Shown here: positions 52,509-55,792 of the stretch, one piece after another | Numbering within the stretch: the stretch's first letter is position 1 | Layout of the letters: each line of letters begins with the position of its first letter | DNA from: Flavobacterium reichenbachii | GTDB lineage: Bacteria > Bacteroidota > Bacteroidia > Flavobacteriales > Flavobacteriaceae | Direction: 5' to 3' | DNA length: 55,792 bases | Assembly: GCF_002217435.1 (NCBI RefSeq) | Contig: NZ_MUHF01000026.1 | Span: forward strand, 1 to 55,792 | Translations under genes and position numbers: made by a program | Notes under the pieces: generated by a model | The model's input: the letters and a program-made list of their open reading frames with translations, nothing else | What the model was told of the DNA's origin: nothing | Database searches by the model: none

Positions 52509-52841
52509 TTATACAAGCGGAATTATCAGATCAAGAATTACCTTAAAAATCGTTTTTATAATGTTATTTTTAAGAGCATTCAATTTGATTTTCGAAATTC
52601 CTGCAGCTTGTAATGCCTCTAATGCCACTAAATCCAGCTGGCTTTTTAAGAGCCATTCTAATTCTTCTTTCGTTAGATCTCCATAAGCAAAAAGTAACAT
52701 CCAGCGTTCCAGTTTTTCTTTTGATGTTTCCAGAAAAGCATTTAGATCTTTTTCTAATTCTGGCTTAAGATCTTTATAACTATCTGTGAGAATAGTTTTT
52801 AGTTTTTCTTTTAATTCTTCAATAAATTTGTCTTTGTCCAT
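52509..52841 (-). CDS. Helical small protein of tail module, unknown function
   Basis: A 110-residue helical, charged protein (DKDKFIEELKEKLKTILTD, KEKLERWMLLFAYGDLTKEE) with a hydrophobic C-terminus (IIKTIFKVILDLIIPLV). No family known. It starts 4 bases after the upstream lipoprotein gene stop. The hydrophobic tail and position next to lysis genes could mean an inner-membrane or spanin-like role; inference only. The 158 bases after its stop-proximal side (52351-52508) show no gene. Confidence 0.5.
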   Translation of the reverse strand: MDKDKFIEELKEKLKTILTDSYKDLKPELEKDLNAFLETSKEKLERWMLLFAYGDLTKEELEWLLKSQLDLVALEALQAAGISKIKLNALKNNIIKTIFKVILDLIIPLV

Positions 52842-52845
52842 TTTT

Positions 52846-53310
52846 CTAGGTGTTGAGGTTAATTAGATCTAAAAGTTCCTCTTTTGATTGTTTGTCTTTT
52901 TTAATTTCATATTGAATAAGCAAATCCAAAGCATCTAAAACTTGTTTTTTGGATTCTTCCATAAAAACGGGAGATAAAATTCCTTTTTCATTCCAATTTT
53001 TAAAGAAACCTGCCAGAAGATTTTTTTCTTTATCCGTCAGGACTTTCCACATCTCAAAAGTGATTTCGTTATTGGGTTTATTTTTTTCATATTCTGTCAA
53101 TTTTTCAATCTCAAGAATTAAACTTTCAACTTCAACTTTATGAGTAGAGTAGGGAGTAACAGCTTTGCTCATTAATTGGTTTGCATTTACTTTTATTTCT
53201 GTTGTTTTTTGATACGAATAATGATCAAAAAGAGCCGTTTTTGTCGAAGTGCAGGAGATTATTGCAAAAGAAATTGCAATTAAAAAAGCCATTTGTTTTA
53301 AATGTTTCAT
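52846..53310 (-). CDS. Small lipoprotein of lysis/tail module
   Basis: A 154-residue SPII lipoprotein (AISFAIISCTSTK). The mature part is helical and charged (VESLILEIEKLTEYEKNKPNNE, EESKKQVLDALDLLIQYEIKKDKQSKEELLDLINL). In lysis cassettes such lipoproteins can be outer-membrane spanins; this is inference from the adjacent peptidoglycan peptidase (6 bases upstream) and the holin at the other end of the module. Confidence 0.55.
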   Translation of the reverse strand: MKHLKQMAFLIAISFAIISCTSTKTALFDHYSYQKTTEIKVNANQLMSKAVTPYSTHKVEVESLILEIEKLTEYEKNKPNNEITFEMWKVLTDKEKNLLAGFFKNWNEKGILSPVFMEESKKQVLDALDLLIQYEIKKDKQSKEELLDLINLNT

Positions 53311-53316
53311 CTGTTT

Positions 53317-53799
53317 TTATTTATATAAGATTACATAGTTTTTTTTGTCGCGTTTCAATTTGCTGAGCTGTTTCCAGTCGCTGTATCCGCTTTTATCAAA
53401 ATGCGGAAGATCTTTAAAGGTTTTCCAGTCGCCTCCCCAGTTCCAGTTGTATTTTTTGAAAATGTTTACACATTCCTGCCAATCTGCTATTTGGTCGTTA
53501 TCCCAATCTTTTGCAGTATCCCAAGAAGCAGTGTTGCCGTCTATAATCAGGCAGATGTCTACCGCAAAACCGTAATTATGAATAGACTGCCCGCCTTTGG
53601 CATTCGTTACTTTTTTTCCTGGCTTGGTTCGGCCGAAAGCATAAAGATCCTCTTGTTCCTGAAAAGTTCTGAGACTTTGCGTAATGCGAACCTTAGCCCG
53701 TCCGGTTAATGCCAGATCGCATTCCTCTATGATTTTGGTAACTTCTTCCCGAACCGAAGGATGCAGTAAATCAATGTGTTTTTTTGTTGTTTGATCCAT
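53317..53799 (-). CDS. M15-family peptidoglycan peptidase (endolysin-like)
   Basis: From ATG 53799 this is a 160-residue enzyme (ATG 53862 is in frame but gives an unlikely leader). Zinc-peptidase motifs: RTFQEQEDLYAFGRT, SIHNYGFAVDI (S-x-H-x-x-G-x-A-x-D) and DLPHFDKSG with the final His. The WNWGGDWKTFKDLPHF ending is typical of D-Ala-D-Ala carboxypeptidase/L-Ala-D-Glu endopeptidase endolysins of the M15C type. No signal peptide, so export would depend on the holin. It opens the minus-strand tail module. Confidence 0.85.
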   Translation of the reverse strand: MDQTTKKHIDLLHPSVREEVTKIIEECDLALTGRAKVRITQSLRTFQEQEDLYAFGRTKPGKKVTNAKGGQSIHNYGFAVDICLIIDGNTASWDTAKDWDNDQIADWQECVNIFKKYNWNWGGDWKTFKDLPHFDKSGYSDWKQLSKLKRDKKNYVILYK

Positions 53800-53862
53800 A
53801 TTTGTATTTATTAAGATTTCAGGTTTTGAGAATAAAGAGCCTTTCTGATTGTTTGAAGACAA

Positions 53863-54123
53863 TCGGGATTTTTAGTATTCGATAAGATTATTTGTGTTTT
53901 ATAATTTATTTCCGGCTAAGAAAAACGGGTAAATAAATACTTAAAAGCTCTTTTTTATGATCACATTTAAGAAGTGATATATGTTTTAAGAACATTGTAA
54001 AAATACATCGAAATAGCGTCTTTGTGAAATAATATGAAGCTGTAAATCAGTAGTTTCAGTAGGTTGTTTTGTGATTTTTTGTGATTTTGTTTTCTGGATT
54101 TTAATTTGGATAAATAGCAAAAA
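53863..54123. other. Intergenic region between tail module and immunity genes
   Basis: About 260 A/T-rich bases with no coding frame. It is the only spacer that separates the tail module from the toxin-immunity locus to the right; I find no att-like direct repeat or tRNA end in it. Confidence 0.4.
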
Positions 54124-54159
54124 AAACACCCGTTTTTCAGAGTAGAAAAACGGATGTTT
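54124..54159 (-). terminator. Terminator of the immunity locus
   Basis: AAACACCCGTTTTT (54124-54137) pairs with AAAAACGGATGTTT (54146-54159) with one C-A mismatch; on the minus strand a run of eight T follows. It lies 22 bases past the stop of the Imm11-like gene. Confidence 0.85.
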
Positions 54160-54181
54160 ATGTGTAGAATCTAGAAGATAT

Positions 54182-54982
54182 TTATTCTTTATCTGCTGTG
54201 GGAAAATTATTAATATCTAAACCATCCATAGTGCTTTTGCCATTGATGATAATTTCTCTACCACCAAACTCATTTAAAAAACCTAAATCATTTGGTTTGC
54301 CATAATCAGATTCAACCTCATAAAATGGTGTGATTTCCATACCTACTATGCCATTTTCTTCAAACAATTGTTTCGATTTTTCAGAGATCATAAAAAAGGG
54401 AGCCATATAAACCCAATCTAATTCTTGATCGATGTACATCGAACAGTCGTATGGAAAAATATTTTGATCTGGCAGATTTAGTAATTCTTCTTCTGATTTA
54501 ATTTCTCCTTTTTTATATAATGATATTTCCTTAGTTTTTAATTTTCGCCCATAAAAACTTGATTTATTATAGTCCATGTAAGGTGTCATATTATTATTAA
54601 TCTGGAGAATATAATATGGTAAATCAATTCCATTATCAATTTGTACAAATATTGGGTAAAATCTGTGTTCAGGCAATTTTAGTTGGTCAAGTAAGGTTTT
54701 ACACCTTGGAGAAACTGTGAAAAATTGTAAAGTTTTGCTTTGATTTAACTTCACAATTAGTGGGCCGTTATAGAAATCAATGGCTTCATATAGGAAATCA
54801 TTTGTCATTTTTTTTTCGTAAACATCTCTGGCTAAGCGAAATTGTAATTTACTTATAATTGCTGTAAAATCCTTTTGGTCATTATATTCTGCTCCTGAAA
54901 ATGGTAAATTATTTGATGAATCTACAGATTGAATTCTATTTATAAATGTTCCAAAAGCTGCTTTTAGTTTATATAGTTTCAT
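54182..54982 (-). CDS. Imm11/DUF1629-like candidate immunity protein
   Basis: A 266-residue soluble protein. The segment MISEKSKQLFEENGIVGMEI is the same kind of motif as SERFKKNLEENNITGWNCYP in the protein at 8304-8807, and the pattern IFVQIDNGIDLPYYILQINN fits the family's central sheet. Imm11-type proteins neutralise toxins of polymorphic systems; which toxin is unknown. The C-terminus (INGKSTMDGLDINNFPTADKE) is repeated in a truncated copy immediately upstream (55046-55189), so duplication and decay have occurred. Confidence 0.6.
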   Translation of the reverse strand: MKLYKLKAAFGTFINRIQSVDSSNNLPFSGAEYNDQKDFTAIISKLQFRLARDVYEKKMTNDFLYEAIDFYNGPLIVKLNQSKTLQFFTVSPRCKTLLDQLKLPEHRFYPIFVQIDNGIDLPYYILQINNNMTPYMDYNKSSFYGRKLKTKEISLYKKGEIKSEEELLNLPDQNIFPYDCSMYIDQELDWVYMAPFFMISEKSKQLFEENGIVGMEITPFYEVESDYGKPNDLGFLNEFGGREIIINGKSTMDGLDINNFPTADKE

Positions 54983-55045
54983 TATTTTTATAATTTTAAA
55001 TTCATTATGCGATAGTTGTTTGTTATAAAAAGTAAAAAAAAATAT

Positions 55046-55189
55046 TTATTCTTTATCAGCTCTAGGAAAATCATTTAGATCTAAATCATCCATAGTACTT
55101 TTACCATTGATGATATCATTGCTTTTAAATTTTACCAAACTACTTGAAAAATATTTTTGGATTCTGTTAAGTTCATTAGTCTTTAATTA
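55046..55189 (-). pseudogene. Truncated 3' end of a second Imm11-like gene
   Basis: The minus-strand frame directly after the stop of the next gene reads about 46 residues, from LKTNELNRIQKYF to NDIINGKSTMDDLDLNDFPRADKE and then TAA at 55046-55048. The last 24 residues match the C-terminus of the intact protein at 54182-54982 (INGKSTMDGLDINNFPTADKE) with few changes, and no start codon or upstream body remains. The DNA of 55046-55118 is correspondingly similar to 54182-54255. It is the stump of a tandem immunity gene. Confidence 0.7.
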
Positions 55190-55711
55190 ATCAAGTAAGA
55201 TTTTTTCTCTAAGATAAATTGGTGTTTGAAGTAAAACTTCATTCAAACTTTGTGCAGAAATTTTAAAGTTTAAGATCTCTTTAGGATTTCTTGCTTCCCA
55301 AACTTTCCAGTACCATACATCATCTTTTAGATACCCTATAAAAACCCATAAATTAAAAAACCTGCTATCAAAAGGAATCATAGCATCATTAAATTTTTTA
55401 TCTAATAATTCAATTTTCGGATCTTCCATTTCCTCAATTGTTTTACTATTGAAGTATTTATTCCATTTTTTAATTATTTCATCGTCAGTAAATTGCCAAA
55501 AATAGTCATCTTTATATACTTTCGGGTCATTATCAATTGCTATTTTAAAACATTCAAAATCTACACATAAAAAACTAAGATTTTCTTCTTCATTGTATTG
55601 AAAATCGTACTCATTTATAATAAATGATATTTTTGAAAACCATTTACCAGAAATGTTATTATCTATTGAAATAAAAATATCTTTTTTATTTCCTATCTCT
55701 TTTATTTTCAT
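55187..55711 (-). CDS. Candidate immunity protein adjacent to an off-window toxin
   Basis: A 174-residue soluble protein with EIGNKKDIFISIDNNISGKWF and IINEYDFQYNEEENLSFLCVDFECF, rich in acidic and aromatic residues. The 'GnkkdfaI' start followed by a strand-rich acidic domain is reminiscent of Imm42-type proteins, but I cannot confirm the family. Its ATG is 9 bases after the stop of a protein entering the window from the right edge, which is the standard toxin-immunity spacing, so it is likely the cognate immunity gene. Confidence 0.6.
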   Translation of the reverse strand: MKIKEIGNKKDIFISIDNNISGKWFSKISFIINEYDFQYNEEENLSFLCVDFECFKIAIDNDPKVYKDDYFWQFTDDEIIKKWNKYFNSKTIEEMEDPKIELLDKKFNDAMIPFDSRFFNLWVFIGYLKDDVWYWKVWEARNPKEILNFKISAQSLNEVLLQTPIYLREKILLD

Positions 55712-55720
55712 TTTTTTACT

Positions 55721-55792
55721 TTAATAAGAACCATCAGCTTCTATATATCCTGCTTTTTTCATTATATAAAGCAACTCTAAAGTTTCTGCATC
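55721..55792 (-). CDS. 3' end of an off-window gene, probable toxin
   Basis: The minus-strand frame is open from the window edge to TAA at 55721-55723 and encodes DAETLELLYIMKKAGYIEADGSY, an ordinary soluble C-terminus. Only 23 residues are visible, so the family cannot be told. The immunity-like gene 9 bases downstream suggests it is the tip of a polymorphic toxin such as an Rhs protein. Confidence 0.5.
   Translation of the reverse strand, partial: DAETLELLYIMKKAGYIEADGSY

Noticed and set aside
53317..53862. A longer start at 53862 for the M15 peptidase.
   Set aside because: The added 21 residues have no family match and ATG 53799 has a typical A/T-rich upstream context.
46936..55792. A complete prophage or integrative element with att sites.
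   Set aside because: No integrase, capsid, terminase or tRNA-end repeat is visible in the window.
1..55792. tRNA, rRNA and CRISPR loci.
   Set aside because: Scanning by eye on both strands showed no cloverleaf with a GTTCRA T-arm, no rRNA-like core and no short repeat with spacers.

Overview
The window looks like chromosome from a member of the Bacteroidota, most likely Flavobacterium or a close relative. The base composition is AT-rich. Starts are mostly preceded by A/T-rich stretches rather than strong Shine-Dalgarno sites, and several upstream regions carry the Bacteroidota -7 promoter element TAnnTTTG. There is a type IX secretion (T9SS) sorting domain, many SPII lipoproteins with the C-S-x-D/N start typical of this phylum, and a cobalamin-controlled TonB receptor/lipoprotein operon. 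The genus call is inference from these traits; no rRNA or marker gene is present.

Left edge (1-12592): the 3' part of a giant Rhs/YD-repeat protein with FG-GAP-like (SpvB/TcdB-type) repeats, an RHS core and a variable C-terminal tip that looks like a serine alpha/beta-hydrolase. A 3-TM candidate immunity gene follows after 2 bp. Next comes an AT-rich island of about 4.6 kb holding small lipoproteins, small membrane proteins, Imm-like proteins, decayed toxin tails and a second, about 92%-identical copy of the 3-TM gene. It reads as a graveyard or library of toxin-immunity cassettes.

12736-21090: a cobalamin riboswitch, then a TonB-dependent receptor (BtuB-like), a beta-propeller lipoprotein (BtuG-like), three tandem paralogous PKD-like surface lipoproteins and a DUF4465-type lipoprotein (possibly BtuH-like), ended by a terminator. 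This is a vitamin B12 capture operon.

21349-31456: a five-gene phosphorelay island: CheY-like regulator, CHASE3-HAMP histidine kinase, a second CheY-like regulator, a 2140-residue cytosolic hybrid kinase with about 12 HAMP units and three receiver domains, and a REC-first histidine kinase.

31485-46606: mostly housekeeping and stress genes. These are a SpoIIAA-like protein, a membrane gene broken by an in-frame stop, a FAD oxidoreductase-Rieske fusion, a three-gene T9SS/surface protein group, a zinc alcohol dehydrogenase, a DUF4870-like protein, a LytS/LytR-type two-component pair with N-terminal TPR-like repeats, a three-gene set of unknown function, a YciE/DUF892 ferritin-like protein and an MscS channel.

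46683-53799 (minus strand): a compact contractile-tail end module: M15 endopeptidase, lipoprotein, gp25-like wedge, LysM-like tail protein, baseplate-J-like protein, gpI-like protein, collar/FN3 fibre with a C-terminal Hint (intein-like) domain, and holin. No capsid, terminase, sheath, tube or integrase genes lie in the window.

Right edge (54124-55792, minus strand): a second toxin-immunity locus with the tail of an off-window toxin gene, an adjacent immunity candidate, a truncated immunity copy and an intact Imm11-like gene. Its intact immunity protein shares a motif with one in the left-edge island, so both ends of the window carry inter-bacterial competition genes.
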